DNA from: Celerinatantimonas yamalensis
GTDB taxonomy: Bacteria > Pseudomonadota > Gammaproteobacteria > Enterobacterales > Celerinatantimonadaceae
NCBI RefSeq assembly: GCF_046054155.1
Contig: NZ_JBEQCT010000003.1
Location: forward strand, 124,001-188,000
Reading direction: 5' to 3'
Length of the DNA: 64,000 nt
In this document: one piece after another, positions 54,782 through 63,540 of the stretch
Layout of the letters: each line of letters opens with the position of its first letter
How positions within the stretch are numbered: the stretch's first letter is position 1
Made by a program: the position numbers and the translations under genes
Notes under the pieces: model-generated
Database searches by the model: none
The model's input: only the letters and a program-made list of their open reading frames with translations
Told to the model about the DNA's origin: nothing

Positions 54782-56797
54782 ATGAGACTTATCAAAGCAA
54801 GGGTGGCAAATTATCGCAGTATTATTGATTCTGGCGAGTTTGATATCGAGCGATTAAAAACAATCCTAGTTGGCCCGAATGAGGCCGGTAAGACGGTATT
54901 ACTTAGAGCGCTTCAACAGTTGAATAAACCAGAAGACGTTGAGGGGTTTGATGCTCTTAGAGACTATCCAAGGTCTAAATATAATGAAATTACAACAGGC
55001 CAAGTAGATCCGGATAAAGTCAAAGTAGTTACAGGCTGCTTTGAATTAGAGGAAAGTGATAAAGCACTGGTTCCCTCTGAGTATCATGAGTGTCAATATC
55101 AATTTACTCGAATGTTAAACAACTCGGCGTCTCACACATTAATTAATGCACCCGATAAGAAAAAATTAGGTGATATTCGTAAGAGCCTAGCTAGAATGGC
55201 TGCGCATATGGACAAGCAGCACGCAAAATTATCAGACTCAGAGCCCGACACTTCCCCCTCTAAAAAACTTAATGGGGTTATGTCTAGTTGGCATGACGGT
55301 AGTTACATTTCAGACGAAATGGCAAACTTACTAAAAAAATGGCTCGACAATTTTTATGAATTTGTCGAGGAGAACAATGAACAAGAAGAAAAAAGACACG
55401 CAGATCTACTTGAAATAATTAAATTTAATAAAAGCAGGGACGACGTGCTAGCAGTCCTCTGTAAAAGAATCCCCGTATTTATTCTTTTTAATAATTATTT
55501 CAATGTAAAACCGTCAATCCATTTGGATCATTTAGCGCAAAGGGTTGATGGAAACCTCTTAGATGATAAATATTATGATTATGGTAATCTTTGTTTGTTG
55601 AAGTTACTAGGGTTCACCGCCAGAGAACTAGCCACTCTAGGAGCAACACCAAGTCCAAATATTAATGATCCAGCCGCTCTTAAATCTTATCGAGACAAGC
55701 TTGATACCAGGTCATATCAGCTTAATGCGGCAAGTGTAAGATTAACTAAAGAGATTAGATCTGTATGGATGCCAAATCCAGAGAGGCCTGAAGCAGATAA
55801 GCTAAAAGTCACTGCTGATGGGCAATATCTAAAAGTGGTAGTTGAGGATGATCTTGGCGTTGACGTAGAACTTGATCAAAGGTCAGAAGGATTTCAATGG
55901 CTTGTATCTTTTTTTGTCGTGTTTTTCTCCGAAGCTATGGATAAACACAAAAATGCGATTTTGTTACTAGATGAGCCGGGAATGAGTTTGCATGCTCTGA
56001 AACAGCGGGACTTTAGAGAAACTATATCTCGACTTTCTGAGGGAAACCAAACGTTGTTTTCAACTCATTCGCCTTTTCTTGTTGGTCCCGATGAGCTCGA
56101 TATAGTTCGGGTTGTAGAAATGAAAAGTAGAGAGCAGGGGACAGTTGTTCACACCACGTTATCTTCAGAGGATCCTGCTGGAATGCTGCCTCTTCAAGAG
56201 GCGCTTGGTTACGATCTTGCCAGTAGTTTATTTTCTCAGCAAAGAAACTTGATTCTAGAGGGGATAACTGACTATTGGTATATCGAAGCAACCGCTGGAC
56301 TGTTAAAAGAGTCTGGGAAAATAGCGATAAACGATAAGATTGCACTCGTATTTGCAAATACAGCTGGGAAAGTTGTGTACTACGCAACGATCCTACATGC
56401 CCATAAACTTAAAGTGGCCGCCTTGTTAGATTCCGACAGCGCAGGTGATCAAGCGGCACAACAGGAAAACCTTGTACATGCCGTAGGCAATAAAAATATC
56501 CTGAGAACAAAAGATTATTGTGATGTTGGTAAGGCAGAGATAGAAGATTTGTTAAGGAGTACATTGGTAAGCATCGTTAAGTCTGAATACGGAGTTGATT
56601 TATTAGAAAAATCGGAGCATCAGGCAGAAAGGCCTATTGTAGAGCTTTTCTCAAAAGAGGTTGATGGATTTTCTAAATATAAACTGGCGAAGGCATATAT
56701 ACGATGGACGAGAAATCACACATTAGAGGATCTTAATGCCAATGAGATTTCTCAGTGGGAAAAACTTATTGAAGCTATTAATAAGTCTTTAAAGTAA
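54782..56797 (+). CDS. OLD-family ATPase/TOPRIM nuclease (cassette 2)
   Basis: A 671-residue protein. It has an SMC-like ATPase domain: Walker A GPNEAGKT (31-38), a diverged signature (LDQRSEGFQWL), Walker B LLLDEP (394-399) and H-loop STHSP. A C-terminal TOPRIM nuclease domain follows, with E493 in LEGITD and the DxD pair in DSDS (D550, D552). The long middle part, about residues 130-330, is the coiled or insertion region. OLD nucleases act in phage defence (P2 Old, GajA of Gabija, retron and PARIS-type systems). No UvrD-like GajB partner is next to it, so it looks like a stand-alone (class 1-type) OLD. A standard ATG start at 54782 is used. Confidence 0.9.
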   Translation: MRLIKARVANYRSIIDSGEFDIERLKTILVGPNEAGKTVLLRALQQLNKPEDVEGFDALRDYPRSKYNEITTGQVDPDKVKVVTGCFELEESDKALVPSEYHECQYQFTRMLNNSASHTLINAPDKKKLGDIRKSLARMAAHMDKQHAKLSDSEPDTSPSKKLNGVMSSWHDGSYISDEMANLLKKWLDNFYEFVEENNEQEEKRHADLLEIIKFNKSRDDVLAVLCKRIPVFILFNNYFNVKPSIHLDHLAQRVDGNLLDDKYYDYGNLCLLKLLGFTARELATLGATPSPNINDPAALKSYRDKLDTRSYQLNAASVRLTKEIRSVWMPNPERPEADKLKVTADGQYLKVVVEDDLGVDVELDQRSEGFQWLVSFFVVFFSEAMDKHKNAILLLDEPGMSLHALKQRDFRETISRLSEGNQTLFSTHSPFLVGPDELDIVRVVEMKSREQGTVVHTTLSSEDPAGMLPLQEALGYDLASSLFSQQRNLILEGITDYWYIEATAGLLKESGKIAINDKIALVFANTAGKVVYYATILHAHKLKVAALLDSDSAGDQAAQQENLVHAVGNKNILRTKDYCDVGKAEIEDLLRSTLVSIVKSEYGVDLLEKSEHQAERPIVELFSKEVDGFSKYKLAKAYIRWTRNHTLEDLNANEISQWEKLIEAINKSLK

Positions 56798-56813
56798 TAC
56801 TCCCAATGAAAGC

Positions 56814-56873
56814 ACATAACAAAAACAGTCAAGGCGACGCCAAAAAGCGGCGCGCTTGCTGTTGGCATTAGCT
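56814..56873 (+). repeat. attC site of cassette 2, right box altered
   Basis: The left box is ACATAAC. The arms CAGTCAAGGCGACGCC and GGCGCGCTTGCTG pair, leaving single unpaired bases, around an AAAAAGC loop. The right box reads ATTAGCT within GGCATTAGC, where GGCGTTAGC would be expected. The G at the recombination point appears changed to A. Confidence 0.75.
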
Positions 56874-56912
56874 TTAATTCAGGTGTCACCATTTAATAAG
56901 GATGTATATAAC

Positions 56913-58307
56913 TTGACTCAATATCTAAAATTAGGCGATGACCAATCTCCAGTACAATTGGACGCGCATGGTGATAATGGAGCTTTTAAAGTTGTTGGCG
57001 ACTGTGTTTGGGCAAAATCTGAAGATGAAATTACCCCAGATTTTTTACGCTCAAGAATAGAGCCTTGGCTAACTGCACTCTTTCAATCAGAGCACCTTAA
57101 TTTGCTTGTCGGTGCAGGACTTAGTACTGCTGTTCAACAATCTGCAATAGGGGAAATTCCGCAAGGTATGGGTTGGATAGAAGACCTAAAAGTTTGTAAA
57201 TTAGAAATAGATGCTTATGTAGACAAAACAGCAAAAGCGGCAGGTAGAAGCAAGGGGAATATTGAAGACCAGATTCGTTCAATTAATGAACTAATCAAGG
57301 GTTTAGAAATACTTGTCGCGTTAAATCCAGCTCCAATTGTTCCACCTCCACCACCAAACCCACCTTATAGATATTTTCCGACAGAGTTGAATCAGCTAAG
57401 AGAAGAACTTTCACGGTGTTTAAAATTGTTTGCTCAATCTGTTAGCAATGGCGAAAAATCAATCCGCGATGCAGTGCCCGAACAAAAAACTGAAACATTT
57501 AATTATTTAGTTAATTTCTTGATGAGTTTTTCAAGCCGAACGGCTACACGTGATAGGTTGCATATATTCACTACTAATTATGATCGGATAATTGAAACGG
57601 GTGCTGAATTAGCAGGTCTTAGATTAGTCGATCGATTTGTCGGTAGTATTGCGCCAATCTTCAGATCATCACGCTTAGAGGTTGATTATCATTACAATCC
57701 ACCTGGTATACGTGGCGAACCAAGATATTTAGAAGGTGTAGCTCGTTTTACTAAACTTCACGGTTCATTAGACTGGTATGCAAACGAGGGGGCTATAAGG
57801 CGGTTTGGACTACCTTTTGGTGCGGCTTCTGTCGAGCCATTTTTACAAGTCGAAGGTTCTGGTACTGCTAACTACCAACAGTTGATGATTTATCCAAATT
57901 CAGTTAAAGATCGTGAAACATCAGAATACCCCTATGTAGAATTGTTTAGAGATTTAGCATCTGCAACATGCCGTCCGAATAGCACACTTGTAACCTATGG
58001 CTATAGTTTCGGTGATGAACATATAAATCGAGTTCTTACGGATATGCTAACAATACCCTCGACGCATATCGTGATTATTGCCTATGGAGATCCACTTGAA
58101 AGAATCATGAGTTTTATAAAGGATAGTGGGCGTCAGGCTCAAATATCATTATTACTTGGTGATCATTTCGGAGACCTAAAAATACTAGTCGATTATTACC
58201 TTCCTAAAGCTGCAATAGATCGAACGTCAATTCGTATGGCTGAGCTTTTGAAGTCAAGAGGCTTATATCCAGCAGCAATTCAAAGCATAATTGGTGGTGA
58301 AGAATGA
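56913..58307 (+). CDS. SIR2-like domain protein (SIR2-HerA module, cassette 3)
   Basis: A 464-residue SIR2-superfamily protein. It has the NAD-binding GAGLS at residues 67-71, TTNYD at 220-224, a probable catalytic H283 in KLHGSLDWY and a C-terminal YGYSFGDEHINRVL (from about 362). These motifs are typical of SIR2 domains in bacterial defence, which deplete NAD on infection. The start is set at TTG 56913 because AAGGAT lies 9 bases before it. Longer versions of the frame begin inside the attC site. Its stop overlaps the HerA-like gene by 4 bases (ATGA). Confidence 0.88.
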   Translation: MTQYLKLGDDQSPVQLDAHGDNGAFKVVGDCVWAKSEDEITPDFLRSRIEPWLTALFQSEHLNLLVGAGLSTAVQQSAIGEIPQGMGWIEDLKVCKLEIDAYVDKTAKAAGRSKGNIEDQIRSINELIKGLEILVALNPAPIVPPPPPNPPYRYFPTELNQLREELSRCLKLFAQSVSNGEKSIRDAVPEQKTETFNYLVNFLMSFSSRTATRDRLHIFTTNYDRIIETGAELAGLRLVDRFVGSIAPIFRSSRLEVDYHYNPPGIRGEPRYLEGVARFTKLHGSLDWYANEGAIRRFGLPFGAASVEPFLQVEGSGTANYQQLMIYPNSVKDRETSEYPYVELFRDLASATCRPNSTLVTYGYSFGDEHINRVLTDMLTIPSTHIVIIAYGDPLERIMSFIKDSGRQAQISLLLGDHFGDLKILVDYYLPKAAIDRTSIRMAELLKSRGLYPAAIQSIIGGEE

Positions 58308-60379
58308 GTTCGCTACCTGTTGAGCAAGGAGAGCAGTTAAGAGTTGGTACTGTAGATTTCGTGTCGCCAAATGAAATTAGAGCAGTGCTTGATATTGATT
58401 CACCCGATTCTGTTGCCTTGAATGCTGGAACACCAAGAAATTTCCCAAGAGTAAATAGTTATGTCTTGGTCGCTTGTGATAATGGTTATTTGGTTGGGCA
58501 AATTGAATGGCTTGCTGTTGAGCGTTCGCCTTATCCTAAACAAAGAGATATCCAAGACTTTGGTTTAGTTAATCTACCTTTTCCACAGAAAAAAATTAGT
58601 TTAAACCCAGTCGGGACTCTCAATCGATTCTCAAAAAAGGGTGTTGATTCTTTCAAGTTTCAACGAGGCTCAGAATCATTTCCTTCAATTGGTTCTGCTA
58701 TCTTGTTGCCGACAGATTTACAGCTTAGATCTATTGTTGAATCTGGCAATAATCGTAGAGTTATCATTGGACAAAGTCCGCTTGCCAATAACGCAAACGT
58801 CGCAGTAGATCCAGATCGATTATTTGGTAGACATATTGCAGTACTTGGCAATACGGGTAGTGGTAAATCCTGTTCAGTTGCAGGGCTTATTCAATGGTCG
58901 TTAGAAGCAGCAATGGCGTCAGAAACTAGACCAAATGCTAGATTTATTGTACTTGATCCAAATGGTGAATATACACGTGCATTAGGGCCAGAGACTAAAT
59001 TCAAAGGTCGAGTATTTAAAGTGGAAGCAGGGCAAGGTGAAAACCAACTACAAGTACCTTCTTGGTTTTGGAACAGTGCTGAATGGGCATCTTTCACGCA
59101 AGCAAGTCCTAAAGCACAACTACCATTGCTAAAGCGTGCTTTAAGAGCAATGCGAAATGAAGACTTTAAACTTGAAACAGATTCAAATATTGAGATAAAA
59201 CGATTTCTAGGTAATGTATTAGTAACTTTAAAACATGATAAAAGCTCAGGGAAACCATTTGGTGGATATGGCCCTGCTATTGGATTTTGGGAGCTACTAA
59301 AAAAGTGGAAAGCAAGCTTAGAGCATTATCGCGACCTTACTGGTGCTACACAATTAAGTAATCCAATATTAAATATGCAGTCATATATAGATGAGAGGAC
59401 TAAGACTGAGACCAAAAAAAATGTGACCATGCAAGCCAGTGTTCCAGAAATTGATTTATTAATTCAATCTATTAAATTGGCTTTCGAATTTTTCGGAGGA
59501 AATGCAGCTGATTTATTTCCCAAAAGCGAAGATATACCAGTTCCCTTTGAAGGTGAGAATTTAGTTTCCTATTTAGAAGCATTGGCGCAAGAAAATGGAA
59601 GTGAGCAATATGTTGAGTATTTGGTAGCTCGAATACGTACAATGCTATCTGATACAAGAATGAAGCCTATCACTAATGATGGAGAGCTGAGAGTCGATTT
59701 AGCTGAGTGGTTAGAAAATTATATAGGTAAGGATGGAACCGGTGAAAACTATAGTTGTGTTTCAATTATTGATCTTTCTCTAGTGCCAAATGAAATTACC
59801 CACCTTGTAACTGCTGTGATTTCAAGGATTATATTTGAATCATTACAGCGCTATAGACGACTAAATAATAAGTCCTTACCGACAGTTCTTGTGGCTGAAG
59901 AAGCACATACGTTTATTAAGCGTTATCGTGATGATTCAGAAAATCAGGATGTTGCTGCTGTTTGTTGCCAAGTATTTGAGAAGATCGCACGTGAAGGTCG
60001 AAAGTTTGGTCTTGGTATGGTGATTTCATCGCAACGTCCATCGGAGTTATCGCCCACAGTTTTATCCCAATGTAATACTTTTTTACTACATAGAATTAGT
60101 AACGATAAAGACCAAGAACAAGTCCATAAAATGGTGCCAGACAACTTACGTGGAGTACTCCGAGAGTTGCCCTCTTTGCCATCTCAACATGCAATACTCA
60201 TGGGCTGGGCATCTGAGCTTCCTGTTTTGGTTAAAATGAAGAGTTTAACAAAAGAGCAGCAACCACATTCAGACGATCCTGACTTCTGGGATGTTTGGAC
60301 AAGAAAAGATGAAGATGGGAAGGCAGTTGAGCGAAATTCTGATTGGGATGAAGTTGTTAAGAAGTGGCAGCAGAGCTAA
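58304..60379 (+). CDS. HerA-like ATPase (SIR2-HerA module, cassette 3)
   Basis: A 691-residue FtsK/HerA-superfamily ATPase. It has an N-terminal HAS-barrel-like region (about residues 1-110), Walker A GNTGSGKS (182-189), a helical insertion (about 250-400), Walker B VLVAEEAHTF with E532/E533, and a GLGMVISSQRPSELSPTVLSQCNTFLLHRI segment (sensor and arginine region). HerA hexamers translocate DNA. Paired with a SIR2 protein they form a known two-gene antiphage system. It is coupled to the SIR2 gene, and its TAA stop lies inside the left box of the next attC. Confidence 0.9.
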   Translation: MSSLPVEQGEQLRVGTVDFVSPNEIRAVLDIDSPDSVALNAGTPRNFPRVNSYVLVACDNGYLVGQIEWLAVERSPYPKQRDIQDFGLVNLPFPQKKISLNPVGTLNRFSKKGVDSFKFQRGSESFPSIGSAILLPTDLQLRSIVESGNNRRVIIGQSPLANNANVAVDPDRLFGRHIAVLGNTGSGKSCSVAGLIQWSLEAAMASETRPNARFIVLDPNGEYTRALGPETKFKGRVFKVEAGQGENQLQVPSWFWNSAEWASFTQASPKAQLPLLKRALRAMRNEDFKLETDSNIEIKRFLGNVLVTLKHDKSSGKPFGGYGPAIGFWELLKKWKASLEHYRDLTGATQLSNPILNMQSYIDERTKTETKKNVTMQASVPEIDLLIQSIKLAFEFFGGNAADLFPKSEDIPVPFEGENLVSYLEALAQENGSEQYVEYLVARIRTMLSDTRMKPITNDGELRVDLAEWLENYIGKDGTGENYSCVSIIDLSLVPNEITHLVTAVISRIIFESLQRYRRLNNKSLPTVLVAEEAHTFIKRYRDDSENQDVAAVCCQVFEKIAREGRKFGLGMVISSQRPSELSPTVLSQCNTFLLHRISNDKDQEQVHKMVPDNLRGVLRELPSLPSQHAILMGWASELPVLVKMKSLTKEQQPHSDDPDFWDVWTRKDEDGKAVERNSDWDEVVKKWQQS

Positions 60380-60491
60380 CAAAGCGCTGCACGCCGACGC
60401 CCAAAGTGAAGCTGTTTTTGTGTGTTTCGCTGCGCTTCACTTTAACACAAAAACAGCTTCACTTTGGGCGCGGGTGAGCCCGGCGTTAGAT
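60374..60491 (+). repeat. attC site of cassette 3 with 26-base perfect arms
   Basis: The left box is AGCTAAC and the right box GTTAGAT (an exact GTTRRRY), 118 bases in all. The inner arms at 60398-60423 and 60445-60470 are perfectly complementary over 26 bases. The bulged outer part (CGCCGACGCCC/GGGCGCGGGTGAGCCCGGCG) matches attC style. The size resembles Vibrio-type long attC sites. Confidence 0.88.
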
Positions 60492-60514
60492 TAGAAAATT
60501 ACACGGAGACGTTG

Positions 60515-61279
60515 GTGAACCTTTTTCAGGAATATGAAAAACAACAGAAATGGAGAGAATGGGAACGTTATCTTCAGGTTATACCGATGAATCAGAATGA
60601 CTCGGTTGTTGAACTTGGCTGCTCAGTTGGTAATGTGTCCCGACTTTTTTCGCTCCGTGTTAAAGACGTCTTAGGATTAGATACCAATCAGGAATTCATT
60701 GATTTCTGTGAGTCGAACAAAAGTTGCAATGAAACGTTCATATGCACTGATTTTCTAAATCTTAGCAGCCTGCCAGTGAAATCGGTAAATGGAATTTGGA
60801 GTAGTTTTTCTCTTTCATATCTTCGCAACCCACTCGATTTTTTAATCACTGCAAGTTCGTTGATGGATCAAGCTGGTTGGATTGCATTGCTTGATGTTTC
60901 CTGCTTTATCTCCGGAAATCTTGAAAAGAATAGTAAGTACTACGAAAGAGTAAGGCGCTTTGAACTTGAATCATATAAATCGGGCATTTATGACTTCAAT
61001 TTTGGTGCAAAAATGCCAGGCTTGTTGCAAAGTGCTGGATTCGAAATAGTCCATGTAGATAATGATGTTACTGACCCTGAGCTAAATTTTTCTGGCGCAG
61101 CACCTAAGGAAATTATCGAAGGTTGGTCGGCAAGACTCAGCAGAATGCAAAGATTAAAAGAAGAGTTAGGAGCAGAATACGCTGAATTTTGCCAAGAGCT
61201 ACTTTCTGACCTTGGCTCTGAGCAACACGAAAAGCGAGGGAATGTAAGATTCGTCGTAGCTAAAAAATCTAACAAATAA
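60515..61279 (+). CDS. SAM-dependent methyltransferase (cassette 4)
   Basis: A 254-residue class I methyltransferase. Motif I is VVELGCSVGNVS (E33 onward), with an acidic motif II (VLGLDTN) and a motif IV-like segment (VNGIWSSFSLSYLRNPLDFL). The C-terminus is helical and charged. GTG 60515 is chosen because GGAG lies 6 bases before it. The TTG at 60512 or starts inside the attC are less likely. Substrate is unknown: it resembles small-molecule or ubiquinone/menaquinone-type enzymes more than DNA methylases, since no DPPY or PCQ motif is seen. The stop lies inside the next attC. Confidence 0.82.
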   Translation: MNLFQEYEKQQKWREWERYLQVIPMNQNDSVVELGCSVGNVSRLFSLRVKDVLGLDTNQEFIDFCESNKSCNETFICTDFLNLSSLPVKSVNGIWSSFSLSYLRNPLDFLITASSLMDQAGWIALLDVSCFISGNLEKNSKYYERVRRFELESYKSGIYDFNFGAKMPGLLQSAGFEIVHVDNDVTDPELNFSGAAPKEIIEGWSARLSRMQRLKEELGAEYAEFCQELLSDLGSEQHEKRGNVRFVVAKKSNK

Positions 61280-61322
61280 ATTCAGCCGACCGCTAACGCG
61301 TCGGCTGATTGAAGCGTTAAGA
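61267..61322 (+). repeat. attC site of cassette 4
   Basis: A 56-base site with boxes ATCTAAC (exact consensus) and GTTAAGA and arms CAGCCGAC/GTCGGCTG. It is strikingly like the attC sites of mobile aadA-type resistance cassettes in layout and length. Confidence 0.88.
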
Positions 61323-61369
61323 GGCCAGGCTGCATAAGCTAAGTGGTGCGCCTAAACTCAGATCACAGT

Positions 61370-62326
61370 TCAATGTGACGAGACGTAATCCGACTTGGCA
61401 AAAGCTGGCGGTAAAGCGAAATTCTCCCGCATCCGCTTCGTTTCGGAAGCTGGCGTCAAGCCGAAAAGCCGTTTGAATTCCCGATTGAATTGCGAAGGAC
61501 TTTGGTATCCTACAGCATGGCAGGCGGCCTCTGTCGTCATGCCCTGACGAGCCATCAGCAGTCGCGCTTGATGCAGTCGCGTGGATTTAACGTACTGCAT
61601 TGGTGAGGTGTGCGTAATGGCTTTGAAGTGATTAAGGAACGTCGGAACGCTCATGCCGGCCTCGCTGGCCAGTTGCGATAGGTTAAGGGGTTGAGCATAG
61701 GTCGCGTGGATGTGTCGTAAAGCCTTACTGATTTTCCCGAACTGCCCCTGCATTGCCAGCGCTGCACGCATGGCATTACCCTGCGCACCTGTCAGCACGC
61801 GAAAGTACAGTTCTCTAACCAACGCAGGGCCTAGAATCTCCGCCTCAAGCGGCTGACTCATTGCTTCGAGAAAACGTGTCACGGACACCCGAAAAGTAGC
61901 ATCCATAGGGCTGGACATTAGACTCTGAGCCGCACTTTTCTGGGCAGGAAACTGATGGTGGTCGATTTGGATCATCAGTTCCGCGGCGAGCTGAAAATTC
62001 AGATGCAAGTAAATGGCTAAAAGTGGGTGTTGTGGCGTCGCCTCGGTTTCCATCGTGAAGGGCACCGGTACCGCGACTGCCAAATAGTGCTGCTCATCGT
62101 AAAGATAAACCTGATCGCCGAAATAACCCCGCTTTCGCCCCTGGCAAACTATCACGATACCGGGGTCGTATAGAACTGGGGTACGCGACAAGGGACGATC
62201 CGAACGCAGAATGCGTACGTCAGGCAGAGCCGTGAGGTTGTATCCTTCTTCCGGCGCCAGCACCTGGAGCAACGTCACCATGTCCCGCTGTTTAGCAGTC
62301 TGCGAAGAGGGAAAAGCCTTTTCCAT
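61370..62326 (-). CDS. AraC-family transcriptional regulator (cassette 5)
   Basis: The 318-residue protein has an AraC N-terminal cupin-like sensor domain (YDPGIVIVCQGRKRGYFGDQVYLYDEQHYLAV) and a C-terminal double helix-turn-helix (LNLSQLASEAGMSVPTFLNHFKAITHTSPMQYVKSTRLHQARLLM, TTEAACHAVGYQSPSQFNREFKRLFG). It is on the minus strand, divergent from an SDR gene that it probably controls. GC content is clearly higher than in the neighbouring cassettes, suggesting a different donor, such as a beta- or other gammaproteobacterium. Confidence 0.92.
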   Translation of the reverse strand: MEKAFPSSQTAKQRDMVTLLQVLAPEEGYNLTALPDVRILRSDRPLSRTPVLYDPGIVIVCQGRKRGYFGDQVYLYDEQHYLAVAVPVPFTMETEATPQHPLLAIYLHLNFQLAAELMIQIDHHQFPAQKSAAQSLMSSPMDATFRVSVTRFLEAMSQPLEAEILGPALVRELYFRVLTGAQGNAMRAALAMQGQFGKISKALRHIHATYAQPLNLSQLASEAGMSVPTFLNHFKAITHTSPMQYVKSTRLHQARLLMARQGMTTEAACHAVGYQSPSQFNREFKRLFGLTPASETKRMRENFALPPAFAKSDYVSSH

Positions 62327-62440
62327 GCGATACCAACTGAAATTATTAGAATAGGCAATAATATAAGAATATTGCGCCTAAAATAAGGCAGTACAACAGC
62401 GTAATGTGCATTTTCTACTAATACACAGGAGCTATATGTA
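62327..62440. promoter_or_regulatory. Divergent promoter region of the AraC/SDR pair
   Basis: A 114-base AT-rich spacer between oppositely oriented starts, unlike the GC-rich genes on both sides. It should hold both promoters and the AraC-type operator. CACAGGAGC supplies the SDR ribosome site. Confidence 0.5.
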
Positions 62441-63274
62441 ATGTCTAACAACAAACTCTTACTTATCACCGGCGTGAGCAGCGGATTTGGCCGTGTGCTG
62501 GCTCACGAAGCAATTGCTAGCGGCTATCACGTGGTCGGCACGGTCCGCAGCGAACGGGCTAGGCAAGCGTTCGAAGAACTTGATCCCGCGAAGGCAGTGG
62601 GACGTTTACTTGATGTGACCGACTTTGATGCCATTGATGGTGTCGTAGCCGAAATTGAGGCGAACATTGGAGCGATCGACGTTCTCGTTAACAATGCTGG
62701 TTACGGCCACGAAGGTATTATTGAAGAATCCCCGCTAGCCGAGATGCGTCGTCAGTTCGATGTGAATGTATTCGGCGCGGTCGCCGTGACGAAAGCTGTG
62801 TTGCCATATATGCGCACACGTCGGAGTGGCCACATCCTTAACATCACGTCGATGGGTGGTTTCATCACGATGCCGGGCATTGCCTATTACTGTGGCAGTA
62901 AATTTGCGCTGGAAGGTATTTCAGAGGTGCTTGGCAAAGAAGTTAAACCCTTCAACGTTTACGTCACCGCGGTAGCGCCCGGCTCGTTTCGCACTGACTG
63001 GGCTGGCCGTTCGATGGCCCGAACGCCACGCTCAATCTCTGACTACGACGCGCAGTTCGATCCAATCCGCAACGCCCGCGAGGAGAAAAGCGGTCAGCAA
63101 TTGGGTGATCCTCAAAAAGCCGCACGCGCGATGCTGGCTGCAATAGCCAGCGACACGCCACCGGAGCATCTGTTGCTGGGAAGTGATGCGCTGGAGTTGG
63201 TGCGCAGAAAATTGTCGGCGCTTACCGACGAAATCAGTGAATGGGAAGCGCTAACACGCTCAACCGATGGCTGA
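62441..63274 (+). CDS. Short-chain dehydrogenase/reductase (cassette 5)
   Basis: A 277-residue classical SDR with cofactor motif TGVSSGFGRVLA, NNAGYGHEG, the catalytic Ser in LNITSMGG and YYCGSK (Y-x-x-x-K with Cys at x2). It resembles oxidoreductases commonly paired with a divergent AraC regulator in proteobacteria. Substrate is unknown. The start is ATG at 62441 behind AGGAGCTATATGTA. Confidence 0.92.
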   Translation: MSNNKLLLITGVSSGFGRVLAHEAIASGYHVVGTVRSERARQAFEELDPAKAVGRLLDVTDFDAIDGVVAEIEANIGAIDVLVNNAGYGHEGIIEESPLAEMRRQFDVNVFGAVAVTKAVLPYMRTRRSGHILNITSMGGFITMPGIAYYCGSKFALEGISEVLGKEVKPFNVYVTAVAPGSFRTDWAGRSMARTPRSISDYDAQFDPIRNAREEKSGQQLGDPQKAARAMLAAIASDTPPEHLLLGSDALELVRRKLSALTDEISEWEALTRSTDG

Positions 63275-63540
63275 AGGTTCAGCACAAATGTGCTCCCCGC
63301 ACATAGACTCGCATGGATCGTGATGTTGAACTTGATTCAGGCTTGGTAGTTCACAACCCGATGCGGGTCGTACTGAACGGTGATGGAGGCTAATTCATAT
63401 TCACTTTATTACGGCAACCTGGGATGTCCGAAGATCAATTCGCGGACGATGAGCAAGCCGTTAACAAAGACCTCCGAACGTTAAAATAGCTTCTAGAAGG
63501 AGAAGTTCCTGAATGAAGCTCAGTGCTTTACTCAAAGAGC
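63275..63540. other. Tail of cassette 5 before its attC
   Basis: No complete gene. A 21-codon frame (MSEDQFADDEQAVNKDLRTLK, 63425-63490) is followed in the same phase by coding-like LLEGEVPE after a TAG, so this may be the decayed end of a former gene. Confidence 0.4.

Noticed and set aside
56856..56912. Longer SIR2 start at TTG 56856
   Set aside because: It begins inside the attC stem and has no ribosome site, while TTG 56913 follows AAGGAT at good spacing.
54782..60379. Gabija system
   Set aside because: The OLD protein could be GajA-like, but no UvrD-type helicase (GajB) is present. The ATPase downstream is HerA-like and paired with SIR2.
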